DNA of 64,000 nucleotides from Bin87 sp965220265 (lineage in GTDB: Bacteria; Chloroflexota; Dehalococcoidia; Lucifugimonadales; UBA3495): the NCBI GenBank assembly GCA_965220265.1, contig CBDCPM010000004.1, positions 4,464,001-4,528,000 on the forward strand, read 5' to 3'. Positions within the stretch are counted from its first letter, which is position 1, and each line of letters opens with the position of its first letter. Of the stretch, positions 42,846 to 51,213 are shown one piece after another. The notes below the pieces were generated by a model that saw only the letters and a list, made by a program, of their open reading frames with translations, searched no databases and was not told the DNA's origin. Both the position numbers and the translations under genes were made by a program.

Positions 42846-42959
42846 GTAATTGTTCACGTTTGAGGGGATCTGATCGGCTCAGCACCGGAATTGCCTACTT
42901 GGCCACGGCTCTGGGAACGGCCAAAAAGCCCGCAGATCTCATCAACTCTGAACAGTTAC
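42846..42959 (-). mobile_element. 114-bp MITE-like element, copy 2, inverted, with 8-bp target duplication
   Basis: This has exactly the same length as copy 1 and related ends (GTAATTGTTCACG and TGAACAGTTAC), but lies in the opposite orientation. A different perfect 8-bp repeat, ATCGTGCT, flanks it (42838-42845 and 42960-42967). The ends align well with copy 1 while the middle is diverged. The different target duplications show two independent insertions. Confidence 0.8.
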
Positions 42960-43022
42960 ATCGTGCTACCCGGTATGTACGCCCGGGGGCCGGCGGCATT
43001 ACAATGGTTCCCCCCGCTATTC

Positions 43023-43110
43023 GGAGGGATGGCAGAGTGGACGAATGCGACGGTCTTGAAAACCGTTAACCCTAACGGGTTCGTGGGTTCGAATCCCACT
43101 CCCTCCGCCA
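43023..43110 (+). tRNA. tRNA-Ser (anticodon TGA)
   Basis: The acceptor stem GGAGGGA (43023-43029) pairs with TCCCTCC (43100-43106), followed by discriminator G and an encoded CCA (43108-43110). The T arm contains the standard GGTTCGAATCC. The anticodon loop CTTGAAA gives TGA, reading UCA serine codons, and a long variable arm (CCCTAACGGG region) is present as expected for tRNA-Ser. It is a serine tRNA and not tRNA-Sec, which would have anticodon TCA and a longer acceptor arm. Confidence 0.97.
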
Positions 43111-43127
43111 GCAATCTGACCGGCCCA

Positions 43128-43571
43128 TCACCACTCCTGACCGGGCGCCCTCTCCTGTAACAGCTCTCCGAACAGGGTCAGCACCTGGGCGATCTGGAGC
43201 ACGACGATTGCGCCGACGCTGCCTTGCAAGTAACGCTCGTTCACCAGGCCGGACTGTAGCAATCGGTCGGTCATCTCCTCGAAGACCTGGCCCTCACGGT
43301 ACACGGTGGCGGTGCAGCGGAACTTCCACCCGGTGTCCTGCTCGGTGTTGCGGAACAAAACGATGATCTTCGGGTTCTCCTCGATGTGCTCCAGCGGGTT
43401 GCGGCCCGTGCGGTCACGATAGATCAGCGTGTCGTCCCCCACAGTAAGGACGGTGCCGATGTAACCGCAGTTGGGCGTGCCGTCATCGGAGGCGGTAGCC
43501 ACGATGCACGGGTAGCCGTCGTCACGGGCGCGGTTGATCAACCGCGACATTTCCTCAGTCAGTTGTATCAT
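43128..43571 (-). CDS. Pyridoxamine 5'-phosphate oxidase-like FMN-binding protein
   Basis: This 147-residue split-barrel protein has the layout of PPOX-like flavoproteins. The opening LTEEMSRLINRARDDGYPCIVATASDDGTPNCGYIG (about residues 4-39) gives the first strands. IYRDRTGRNPLEHIEENPKIIVLFRNTEQDTGWKFRCTATVYREG (about 49-95) is the FMN-facing half. The start ATG 43571 has GTGAGGGTTGAG upstream; an earlier start that adds 60 residues lacks a site. Members include flavin reductases, F420-dependent enzymes and heme-degrading proteins, so the activity is open. Confidence 0.82.
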   Translation of the reverse strand: MIQLTEEMSRLINRARDDGYPCIVATASDDGTPNCGYIGTVLTVGDDTLIYRDRTGRNPLEHIEENPKIIVLFRNTEQDTGWKFRCTATVYREGQVFEEMTDRLLQSGLVNERYLQGSVGAIVVLQIAQVLTLFGELLQERAPGQEW

Positions 43572-43596
43572 CTCAACCCTCACAAACGGCCGGCAG

Positions 43597-44652
43597 TCAT
43601 CCGGCGTTGATGTACTCCACTGCCCGGCGGTGGCTTTCCAAGAGACCCGGGACGCGGTCAGGATCGGTGCGTCCCCAGCCACATTCGCTGGCCACGCCGA
43701 ATGAACCGACAACATCACTGGCGGCTTCGATACGGGCCCGATCACCGGTTTCATCATCGTGGTGGATCAAACCCATGATCAACTGAGACGCGGCCGACAG
43801 GCGCAGCCCCTCCAGCGGCTGGAAGTACTTCCTATCCGTTCTGTCCTGCGGCACCGGCATGTGAACGAAGTCCAGCCGGCGGCTCAAACCACCGGCAATC
43901 CCGTTGGCAATCTCGACCAGGATCCCCATATCCCTGGGCATGACCAAGTGTTCGTCGCGAGGCGACCCGTAGCATAGGTGGTAGCCCAAGTCCACTGTCT
44001 CCGGCATAGCTGAGCCCAACCGGGCCAGTTCCGCAAAAACCTGCTCCTTGTAGTCGACGGGGCGGTGGGGGAAGTAGTCCTCGAACAGTAACACTTCCTG
44101 ACAGACGTCCCGCTGGATCGACAGGCGGTCGTGCGGCGTCGACGCCAGGATCTGATCCACCGCTGCCAGTAGCGACCGCTCGTAGGCGGGAATGTAGGCA
44201 TCGCGCGCCGACGGGTTCACGTACATGTATGCCGTGGCCATCGGAGTCGGCAGGGACACCTGGAACAGGGCGCCTTGTGGAATTATCCCCTCGGCCCGCA
44301 GCCGGGCATACAGGTCGAACGACTCCAGGGCTGCCTCGGCGTAGCCGGTGGGGAAGTCGACCGTGGCAGGGTCGACATTTGATCGGAAGCGCATATATCG
44401 CGTCTCCCGCAGAAGTTGGCCGTCCCACTGGTAGAGAGCATAGGGCGGTTCGTCCAGGTCGGGTTGCATGGCAGGATGCTGCTCCAGCATCTCCCGCTGG
44501 AACCAGATCCAGCGACCTCGGCGGCCGGTCTCGCCGTCGGTTATCCTCCGCAGGTGCGGGCCCCAGGCATCGCTCACCGCGCGGAAGACGGTTTCCGCAT
44601 CGGGCAGTGGGACGCTGCCCACCAGGTGCGCCCAGCTCATTGCATCAGGCAT
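43597..44652 (-). CDS. MetE-like (cobalamin-independent methionine synthase C-terminal) TIM-barrel protein
   Basis: This 351-residue protein has the layout of the MetE C-terminal/UROD-type TIM barrel. Near the start, LVGSVPLPDAETVFRAV (about residues 10-26) resembles the GS(f/v)PRP opening of the family. The putative metal-site His and Cys are in DLGYHLCYG (about 222-230), and a second Cys is in ASECGWGRTDPDRVPGLL near the C-terminus (about 325-342), where MetE has its zinc Cys. The sequence is shorter than full MetE and lacks the N-terminal half, so it is more likely a methyltransferase or hydrolase of this superfamily than methionine synthase itself. It is closely followed by the PPOX-like gene. 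Confidence 0.7.
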   Translation of the reverse strand: MPDAMSWAHLVGSVPLPDAETVFRAVSDAWGPHLRRITDGETGRRGRWIWFQREMLEQHPAMQPDLDEPPYALYQWDGQLLRETRYMRFRSNVDPATVDFPTGYAEAALESFDLYARLRAEGIIPQGALFQVSLPTPMATAYMYVNPSARDAYIPAYERSLLAAVDQILASTPHDRLSIQRDVCQEVLLFEDYFPHRPVDYKEQVFAELARLGSAMPETVDLGYHLCYGSPRDEHLVMPRDMGILVEIANGIAGGLSRRLDFVHMPVPQDRTDRKYFQPLEGLRLSAASQLIMGLIHHDDETGDRARIEAASDVVGSFGVASECGWGRTDPDRVPGLLESHRRAVEYINAG

Positions 44653-44685
44653 ATTTTTTTCGGTCAGACCTGGCAGGACGTCAAG

Positions 44686-45804
44686 TTAACCGATGACCCG
44701 GCGGAAGTAATCCAGGGCATTGCCGCCGACTATCTTGAAGATGTCCTCGTCGGAGTGGCCGCGGCGGATCAGACCGCGAACGATGTTCTTGCCGTCGGCG
44801 GGGGACTCGAGCCCGTTGAGATATGGGGCGGGCAGTTGGTCGGGGCCGCGGCCCAGCAGCACGCGGTGGAAAGCCACGTGGTCACCGACCGTGCTGTCCG
44901 TGCCGATGCCCACGTGATCCACACCCACCAGGTTGACCATGTAGTCGTAGTGATCCAGGACGCACTCGATATCCTGCTCTGGGTCGTCGCTTAGGGAGTT
45001 GGGCACCGCTGTGATGCAGACCAGGCCTCCGGATCGGGCGCAGGCCAACAGCTCCTCGTCTTTTCGGGTACGACCGTTGGGACGCAGCGTGTACGAGGCG
45101 TTGTGGCTGAACACAGTGGGAGACCGGGAGACCTCGATAGCATCCATCGCCGTGGGGGTTGAAGCGTGGGAAAGGTCCACCGCCATGCCCAGGTCGTTCA
45201 TACGATGGACCACCTCGACGCCGAAGTCGCTCAACCCGCCGGGGCTGCGCTCGGTCTGGCCGTCGCCGATGAAGTTCCGGCGGTTGTAGGTGATGCCGGC
45301 CAGCCTCACTCCCATGCCGAACAGGGCGTCCACCCGCTCGATCCGGTTCCCGATGGCCAGGTGCTCCAGGGTGGGCAGGAAGCCGATCTTGCCCTGCTGG
45401 CGGGCAGCCAGGATTTCGTCGGCGTTGCCGACTCTGACTATGTTGTCCTGGGTAGCCACATCCGCCAGCATCCCGCCAACCTCGGCGGCGATGTCTTCGT
45501 ATTCCATGAAGGACATATCGGTGGTGCTTTTGAACCCGCTGAAAGCGCTGGCCGTGGTAACCGCCGACCACCCACCGGCCTCGACCGCCTGGTAGCCGTA
45601 TTGGTACCGGCTGGTGCGCAGGAACTCAATGAACCGGTCCATGTCCTCCGGAAGCAGGAAAGGGTGCTGGTGAACGTCGATCATCACCGCCTGGTCCATG
45701 ATGCGCTCGAAGCGGGTCTGCTCGGCGGAGCTGAGGGGGACTTCCGACGACGGAACGCGGCCGACTTCGCGGACCATTTCGAATATCTGCGTGACCATGC
45801 ACAA
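44686..45804 (-). CDS. Membrane dipeptidase-like hydrolase (peptidase M19)
   Basis: This belongs to the zinc-dependent renal dipeptidase (M19) family (372 residues), which hydrolyses dipeptides or related amides. The first metal site is MIDVHQHPF (His-x-His, about residues 40-46). The bridging acid is in TLEHLAIGNRIERVDALFGMGVRL (about 139-163). The second site His residues are in VDLSHASTPTAMDAI (about 212-226) and VFSHNASYTLRPNGR (about 233-247). VGVDHVGIGTDSTVGD (about 301-316) is the family's GxDHVGxGSD, with the final Asp. No signal peptide is seen, so it is probably cytoplasmic. The substrate cannot be told. Confidence 0.87.
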   Translation of the reverse strand: MCMVTQIFEMVREVGRVPSSEVPLSSAEQTRFERIMDQAVMIDVHQHPFLLPEDMDRFIEFLRTSRYQYGYQAVEAGGWSAVTTASAFSGFKSTTDMSFMEYEDIAAEVGGMLADVATQDNIVRVGNADEILAARQQGKIGFLPTLEHLAIGNRIERVDALFGMGVRLAGITYNRRNFIGDGQTERSPGGLSDFGVEVVHRMNDLGMAVDLSHASTPTAMDAIEVSRSPTVFSHNASYTLRPNGRTRKDEELLACARSGGLVCITAVPNSLSDDPEQDIECVLDHYDYMVNLVGVDHVGIGTDSTVGDHVAFHRVLLGRGPDQLPAPYLNGLESPADGKNIVRGLIRRGHSDEDIFKIVGGNALDYFRRVIG

Positions 45805-45879
45805 CCCTCCTTCAAACTTCAGACAAGTGCCAGCAGCCGGGAATCAACGGCGGTATCGTTGGGCAGCGACGGGCAGCGT

Positions 45880-46710
45880 TCACATGGTGCGCCAGGCCGC
45901 TCCGTCGGTGAGGGCGATGAACTGTTCCACCAACGCCGGGTTGGAGACGATCAGCCCTGGCGAATAAAGCGTGGCTTCTTCCAGGATCGCCCGATCCAGT
46001 ACCTGCCCGCCAGCTTCCCGTGCCAGCAGGACGCCCGAGGCAATGTCCCAAGCCGACAGGCTGTGGTGGAAGTAGAGGTCGATCCGGCCGCAGGCGGCGT
46101 AGGCGAGGCTAAGGGCGCTGGATCCCATCAGGCGATATCCCTGGACCCGGGGCCAGACGTCGGCGGCAAGCTCGAGTAAGAGCTTGGCCTGATCGAAGTT
46201 GTAACCCAGGTCGAAGCCCAGGACTGCCTCATCGATGTCCTGCCGGTTGGAGACGCGAATGGTCTGGCCGTTCAGAGAAGCTCCGTGTCCCTCCTGAGCC
46301 GCGAAGAGCTCGTCGCGTACTGGGTCATATGTGACGCCGCATACCACCCGGTCGCCCTCGGCGATCGCGACGACGACGCAGAAATGGGGGATACCTTCGG
46401 CGAAATTGCGGGTGCCGTCGATAGGGTCCACCACCCAAGTGTAGGAGGACGAACCGGCCACTGGAGCGGACTCCTCGGAAAGGATGCCGAAATCGGGGTA
46501 TTCGTCGGCTACGTAATCGAGGATCAGCCGTTCCGATGCCAGATCGGCGTCGGTAACCACGTTAGCGCGGCCCTTGAGGCTAACCTCCACCTCGGTCCGG
46601 AAACGCTCCAAAACCAGATCCCCGGCACGCCGAGCGGCGGTTTCGCACACCGAAAGGGCCGACCGGCCGGACCGGGAAATGGGCAGTTCGTCGACAGTTT
46701 CGGTTGACAT
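45880..46710 (-). CDS. Inositol monophosphatase family protein
   Basis: This is a magnesium-dependent IMPase-fold phosphatase of 276 residues. Metal ligands are in ILSEESAPV (about residues 76-84), WVVDPIDGTRNFAEGIPHF (about 93-111, the DPIDGTxNF motif) and SAWDIASGVLLAREAGG near residue 220 (the WDxAxG motif). Length and motif order are standard. Substrates in the family include inositol phosphate, 3'-phosphoadenosine 5'-phosphate (CysQ) and fructose bisphosphate, and no choice can be made here, though the presence of cysC in the window makes a CysQ-like role conceivable. It is divergent from the NUDIX gene at 46817. Confidence 0.9.
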   Translation of the reverse strand: MSTETVDELPISRSGRSALSVCETAARRAGDLVLERFRTEVEVSLKGRANVVTDADLASERLILDYVADEYPDFGILSEESAPVAGSSSYTWVVDPIDGTRNFAEGIPHFCVVVAIAEGDRVVCGVTYDPVRDELFAAQEGHGASLNGQTIRVSNRQDIDEAVLGFDLGYNFDQAKLLLELAADVWPRVQGYRLMGSSALSLAYAACGRIDLYFHHSLSAWDIASGVLLAREAGGQVLDRAILEEATLYSPGLIVSNPALVEQFIALTDGAAWRTM

Positions 46711-46816
46711 CAGTGCAAACTCACGGGTGCGGGATCGATGGGGCAGTCTAGCATTCGGAGTTCTAGGCCGACAACCGAACCTGAAGGCGGGTCAGACGCC
46801 GTGCTATACTCCGGCC

Positions 46817-47275
46817 GTGAGTACGCAGGCGGACAGGCCGTTGGTTGGCGTGGGAGTGGTTTTCATCAGGGGTGGGAGAGTCTTCCTGGGGCAGCGGAAG
46901 GGAGCGCATGGGGAGGCAACGTGGGGATCGGCGGGCGGACACTTGGAATTTGGAGAAACGTTGGAAGAGTGCGCGCGCAGGGAGGCGCTGGAGGAACTGG
47001 GCGTTACGGTGGGTGAGCTCCGCGTGCTTTGCTTGAGCAACATTGTTGCTTATGACCGTCACTATGTGGACGTAGAGTTTCTAGGGGATATCGGCGACCA
47101 GGAACCGGTTCCCCAAGCGAGCGACGGTTCGTTTCGCGCATACGGCTGGTTCCCGTTGCGAGAGCCGCCACAACCGTTGTTTGAGCCGATGCGGCTAGCC
47201 ATCTCCAGCCTGCTTTCCGGCGAGTGGTACCACGCACGGGCAGGAGATGGGGCCGGCGCGACCCGTACTGACTAG
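46817..47275 (+). CDS. NUDIX hydrolase
   Basis: This NUDIX hydrolase has 152 residues. The complete Nudix box GX5EX7REUXEEXGU reads GGHLEFGETLEECARREALEELGV (about residues 41-64). Its N-terminal part, LVGVGVVFIRGGRVFLGQRKGAHG followed by EATWGSAGG, is like MutT/NUDT15-type enzymes that sanitise oxidised or unusual nucleotides. The start is GTG 46817, the position where the NUDIX fold begins; extending upstream would run antisense through the IMPase gene. A TATACT-like box lies about 12 bp before the start, which may mean a short or leaderless transcript. Confidence 0.9.
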   Translation: MSTQADRPLVGVGVVFIRGGRVFLGQRKGAHGEATWGSAGGHLEFGETLEECARREALEELGVTVGELRVLCLSNIVAYDRHYVDVEFLGDIGDQEPVPQASDGSFRAYGWFPLREPPQPLFEPMRLAISSLLSGEWYHARAGDGAGATRTD

Positions 47276-47379
47276 CATGTACTTTGGCCGAGCCCCCTCA
47301 TGAAACGGCTCCACGATTTGGCAGTGTTCCTAAAATTGGAGAATTCCTGACATCTGCTGCGTGGCAAAGGCACTGCAGA

Positions 47380-47390
47380 TTTGATATAAT
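47380..47390 (+). promoter_or_regulatory. Extended -10 promoter element for gyrB
   Basis: TTTGATATAAT at 47380-47390 contains TATAAT (47385-47390) with the TGn extension. It is 100 bp before the gyrB start. A weak -35 (TGGCAA) lies 17 bp upstream. Confidence 0.5.
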
Positions 47391-47489
47391 GCTTTGTGCA
47401 CAGATCCTGAATATTGTTGTACTGCGTTACAGTAATTTCCTCGACATATGGGCAGTTACAGAGGCTCGAAGCTGGAGAATCAATTTAGC

Positions 47490-49481
47490 ATGACTCAACA
47501 AGTAGTGTCGCCCGCAGCAGAACAATCCTCTGAATACACTTCGGACAATATTCAAGTACTGAAAGGATTGGAAGCAGTCCGAGTGCGGCCGGGTATGTAT
47601 ATCGGCAGCACCGGAGTTGATGGCCTTCACCATCTGATCAAAGAGTTGTTGGACAACGCGGTGGACGAGGCTTTGGCCGGCCACTGTGACCACATTGACG
47701 TACGCATAGCCGCCGACGGCGCGGTAAGCGTTTCTGACAACGGGCGCGGCATTCCGGTAGACGTTCATGCAGAAACCGGTGTGTCCGGCTTGGAAACGGT
47801 GATGACCACGTTGCACGCCGGCGGGAAGTTCGACGGCGCGGCTTACAAGGTTTCCGGTGGGCTTCATGGCGTGGGGGCATCCGTAGTGAACGCCTTGGCG
47901 TCCCGGCTCCATGCGGAAGTGTACCGCGGCGGATTGCGATACACGCAGGATTTCGAGAAGGGCATCCCCACGACCGAACTCCAACAACACCAAAAGGTTA
48001 GGAGACAGGGGACTGCAGTCACGTATTACGCGGACCCGGAGATCTTTCCCGAGATCACCTATGATTTTGGACGGTTGGTGGCCCAACTGAGGCAGACCGC
48101 ATATCTCAACAAGGGACTGGAGATATGCCTGGTCAGCGAGTTCCACGAAGCGGAACGCAACGGAGACATTGAGCGCTCGTTTTTCTTCGACACAGGCGTG
48201 GCCAGCATGGTGCGCAACATCAACCGTAAGCGCAACGTGGTGATGCCGGACCCGTTTTACTACCAGCGCATCGCCGAGGACGCGGACGTTGAGGTCGCCT
48301 TCCAATACCACCATACCGACGGACATGACAACCTGGCAGCCGACGAGCGCACCTTCGCCAACTGCATCCTGACGCCGGAAGGCGGTACTCATTTGGCCGG
48401 CTTCCGTTCGGCGTTGACCCGCGTGTTGAATGACTACGCGCGCAAGCAGAATTTCCTCAAAGACCCGAAGGACGCCTTCAGCGGCGAGGACACCCGAGGC
48501 GGGCTGGTCGCGGTGATCAGCGTGAAGCTGGGCGATCCGCAGTTCGAGGGGCAAACCAAGAACAAGCTCAGCAACCCGGAGATACGCAGCCGGGTGGAGG
48601 CCGCAACATCCGAGGGTCTGACGCGCTTCCTGGAAGAGAATCCGACAGCTGCGAAGAGCCTGATCGACAAAGTCCAGACCAACCACGCGGCCCGTGAGGC
48701 GGCCCGACGCGCCCGCGACCTGGTGCTCCGGAAGAACGCGCTGGACGGCACATCACTACCCGGTAAGTTGGCCGACTGTGCGGAGAGGGACCCGGCAAAA
48801 TCCGAGCTGTACATTGTGGAGGGGGAATCGGCCGGAGGATCGGCCAAGATGGGCCGAGACCGGCAATTCCAGGCGATTTTGCCGCTGAAGGGCAAGATCC
48901 TCAACGTGGAGCGTTTCCTCGACAAGGTAGAGCGCATCCTGGGCCATGAAGAGATCCGAGCAATGATCTCGGCAGTGGGCACCGGTGAGGGCGAAGCGTT
49001 TGACATTGCAAAGCTGCGATACCACCACATCATCATCATGACGGACGCCGACGTGGACGGCTCGCACATACGAACGCTGATCCTCACCTACTTCTACCGA
49101 CGGATGCGGGAACTGATCGAAGGCGGGTTCCTGTACATCGCGCAACCGCCCCTGTATCGAGTGCAAAGAGGGCGGAACATCGCCTACGCGTACTCGGAGA
49201 GCGAAAAAGACGCGCTGATGAAGCGAATGTCTACGGCACGGTCCGAGCCGGCGCTGCAGCGGTACAAGGGCCTGGGCGAGATGAACGCCGACCAGCTTTG
49301 GGAGACGACGATGGATCCGTCAGCACGCAAGATGTTGCAGGTAACCCTCAACGACATTGACGACGGGGACACCATATCGGACACCGACGGCGTGTTCGCG
49401 ATGCTGATGGGCGAACAGGTCGGTCCGCGTAAGAGTTTCATCCAAAGCCACGCTACGGAAGTTCGGAACCTGGACGTCTAG
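47490..49481 (+). CDS. gyrB: DNA gyrase subunit B (topoisomerase II type)
   Basis: GyrB is the ATPase half of DNA gyrase, which introduces negative supercoils. The GHKL ATP site is complete: the Asn/Glu helix in LIKELLDNAVDEALAG (about residues 50-65), VSDNGRGIPVD (about 79-89), and GGLHGVGASVVNALA (about 124-138). The TOPRIM part has IVEGESAGGSAKMGRDRQFQ (about 443-462) and IIIMTDADVDGSHIRTL (about 515-531). The usual GDSAGG is GESAGG here, and Gln after AK is Met. Length (663) lies in the GyrB/ParE range. ATG 47490 follows a TGGAGA site; an earlier in-frame start adds 14 residues. GyrB and ParE are hard to separate, and no gyrA/parC is adjacent. Confidence 0.93.
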   Translation: MTQQVVSPAAEQSSEYTSDNIQVLKGLEAVRVRPGMYIGSTGVDGLHHLIKELLDNAVDEALAGHCDHIDVRIAADGAVSVSDNGRGIPVDVHAETGVSGLETVMTTLHAGGKFDGAAYKVSGGLHGVGASVVNALASRLHAEVYRGGLRYTQDFEKGIPTTELQQHQKVRRQGTAVTYYADPEIFPEITYDFGRLVAQLRQTAYLNKGLEICLVSEFHEAERNGDIERSFFFDTGVASMVRNINRKRNVVMPDPFYYQRIAEDADVEVAFQYHHTDGHDNLAADERTFANCILTPEGGTHLAGFRSALTRVLNDYARKQNFLKDPKDAFSGEDTRGGLVAVISVKLGDPQFEGQTKNKLSNPEIRSRVEAATSEGLTRFLEENPTAAKSLIDKVQTNHAAREAARRARDLVLRKNALDGTSLPGKLADCAERDPAKSELYIVEGESAGGSAKMGRDRQFQAILPLKGKILNVERFLDKVERILGHEEIRAMISAVGTGEGEAFDIAKLRYHHIIIMTDADVDGSHIRTLILTYFYRRMRELIEGGFLYIAQPPLYRVQRGRNIAYAYSESEKDALMKRMSTARSEPALQRYKGLGEMNADQLWETTMDPSARKMLQVTLNDIDDGDTISDTDGVFAMLMGEQVGPRKSFIQSHATEVRNLDV

Positions 49482-49511
49482 CCAACGCTTCGGTACCAAG
49501 GGGCCACCGCG

Positions 49512-50039
49512 ATGAAAGGTGACGGTCTGTCGGTGTTGATCCCCGAGGATGAGTTGCGGGCCGGCGTTGTCACGCTGGCCCGCGAAATTGATCGCGACTA
49601 CGCGACCACTGGGGTCGTGATTGTATGCGTACTTAAGGGTGCGGCAATTTTCACGGCGGACCTACTGCGGGTCTTGCGCGCCGAGGTGAATCGGCTCGAG
49701 TTCGTGAGGGCGAGCAGCTACAGCAGCGGTAAGGAATCATCGGGTGACGTGAAGCTGGCCGGTACGCTGGATCCCAGTCACGTCGCCGGCCAACACGTCC
49801 TCATAGTCGACGACATCGCGGACACCGGATATACGTGCGTGGCCGTCAAGGACTACATCCGTGGCCTGGGTCCGGCTTCATTGCGGTACTGCACGCTGCT
49901 GGACAAACCCGAGCGCCGGGAGGTTGAGGTCCAGTACGACTACGTCGGGTTCACCATACCCAACCACTTTGTAGTCGGTTACGGGATGGATTTCGACGAA
50001 CGATACCGCGGGCTACCGGCGGTCTACTACTTCCCGTAA
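49512..50039 (+). CDS. hpt: Hypoxanthine phosphoribosyltransferase
   Basis: This purine-salvage enzyme (175 residues) makes IMP or GMP from hypoxanthine or guanine and PRPP. The PRPP-binding motif is HVLIVDDIADTGYTC (about residues 94-108). The flexible catalytic loop is FVRASSYSSGKESSGDVKL (about 64-82), the pyrophosphate loop is CVLKGAAIFTADLL (about 39-52), and the purine-contact segment is VGFTIPNHFVVGYGMDFDERYRGLP (about 145-169). These match bacterial HPRT closely. It lies 30 bp downstream of gyrB and is likely co-transcribed. Confidence 0.93.
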   Translation: MKGDGLSVLIPEDELRAGVVTLAREIDRDYATTGVVIVCVLKGAAIFTADLLRVLRAEVNRLEFVRASSYSSGKESSGDVKLAGTLDPSHVAGQHVLIVDDIADTGYTCVAVKDYIRGLGPASLRYCTLLDKPERREVEVQYDYVGFTIPNHFVVGYGMDFDERYRGLPAVYYFP

Positions 50040-50078
50040 GCCCGAACGAGCGGTCGCCGCCACACGCGACCGTCGGCA

Positions 50079-51213
50079 TCATTGCGCGGCGAACGGGTTG
50101 ATCTCGGGCAGTTCCTCGACGCACGTTTGAAGCGCCCGCAGCGCCGCGTCCCGGGAGTCGACCATTTGGGCCGGACCCGTAGCCAGGGCGATTTCCGGTA
50201 TCTTCGCTTCAAAGTCCGGCCAGCACTCCTCGTGAGGTCGTTTCATCGCCAGGGTGACCATGTGCCCGGCCGTAACGGTCTACAGCGTGACCAGGGGTAC
50301 CGATCGTTGAGTTCAAACGCGAGCAGTTGGGTTTCCCTTAGCTCCAGAAACGGAAGGTCGTCTCGTATCGCCTGGCGCCGGCATCCTGAAAACTCGACCA
50401 TGGCTGTGCTCCAGGCGGGTTCCAGTCCAAGCGCGTCGGTGGCTGACTTGGCGGTGGAAAGGTGGGCATAAAACACGTCGCGGCAATGGTCGTAGCTCGT
50501 CAGCGCTTCGGAGTCGGACAGCTCCCAAATACTGTCGAACCAGGTGGAGACCCGATCGGCCCGGTCAGCGTCGGAATTGAAAAAAACTGCTCAGCGTCAA
50601 CCTGCGGCAATTGTTCGTCCAGGCAGGGCGACAACTGAGCGGAAATGTAGTCGAAGTAGAGGGTGAATTCCACCGGCCGGAGACGGTTATCTGATTCCAG
50701 CTGATCTACTTTTGATTCCACAATGGCGTAGCATGCATTTCCTGGATGCCACATCTCCAGCATCTTGGCCGGGGCATCGAGATCGGGTACCCAATCAGTG
50801 CCAATTCCGAAAGCCCGGCTGGTGACAAAACCACCCCAGAGAACGTCGGCGTTAATCCGGCGGGGCCGGAGCTAACGGGCGGTGAGTTCGTCCACCCTTT
50901 CGGACGTTCTGGCTACGACTTCCGCCGGCACCGTCGGCGACGGCGCAGCAGATAACGATGCCGCGGGTGGCGTGGGCGCCGCGTCCGCTTGGGCAGGAAG
51001 TTTGGTGGCCGGTAGCGCTGCTTGCGTCTGAGCCGAGCCCGCCTCGGTCGGCGTAGAAACTGCCGCCGGCGGCGTCAGCGGCGGCGCGGTTGCAATTGGC
51101 GAAGTTTCCTGCTTGCACGCGGTCAAGAACAAAGCCAGCATGCAAGCCGCGATGGTCAGTCTCCAAATGCCTTTGTGGGCAATCCGAACGACATGAGGCA
51201 GCGGGCCGGCCAT
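50079..51213 (-). pseudogene. Decayed lipoprotein gene (one stop, two frameshifts)
   Basis: The gene starts at ATG 51213, sharing one base with the stop of the gamma-glutamyltransferase gene (TGATG). It encodes a lipoprotein signal (LALFLTACKQ, Cys at about residue 33) and an Ala/Pro/Thr-rich linker up to a TAG at 50874-50872. The same frame stays open after the TAG and reads RPRRINADVLWGGFVTSRAF and on to YFDYISAQLSPCLDEQLPQ. A shift in an A7 run at 50580-50586 moves it into the frame RVSTWFDSIWELSDSEALTS and KSATDALGLEPAWSTAMVEF. A second shift near 50270 leads to GHMVTLAMKRPHEECWPDF, ending at 50079. I do not recognise the mature domain. Three lesions make it non-functional unless the sequence is wrong. 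Confidence 0.6.

Noticed and set aside
43023..43110. Possible tRNA-Sec next to the serine-type tRNA features
   Set aside because: The anticodon is TGA, not TCA, and the acceptor stem is the normal 7 bp, so it is tRNA-Ser. It does not supply the selenocysteine tRNA that the two selenoprotein genes need.
50872..50874. TAG in the lipoprotein gene as possible recoding
   Set aside because: Two further frameshifts in the same gene and a TAG rather than TGA codon favour decay. Nothing suggests pyrrolysine use.
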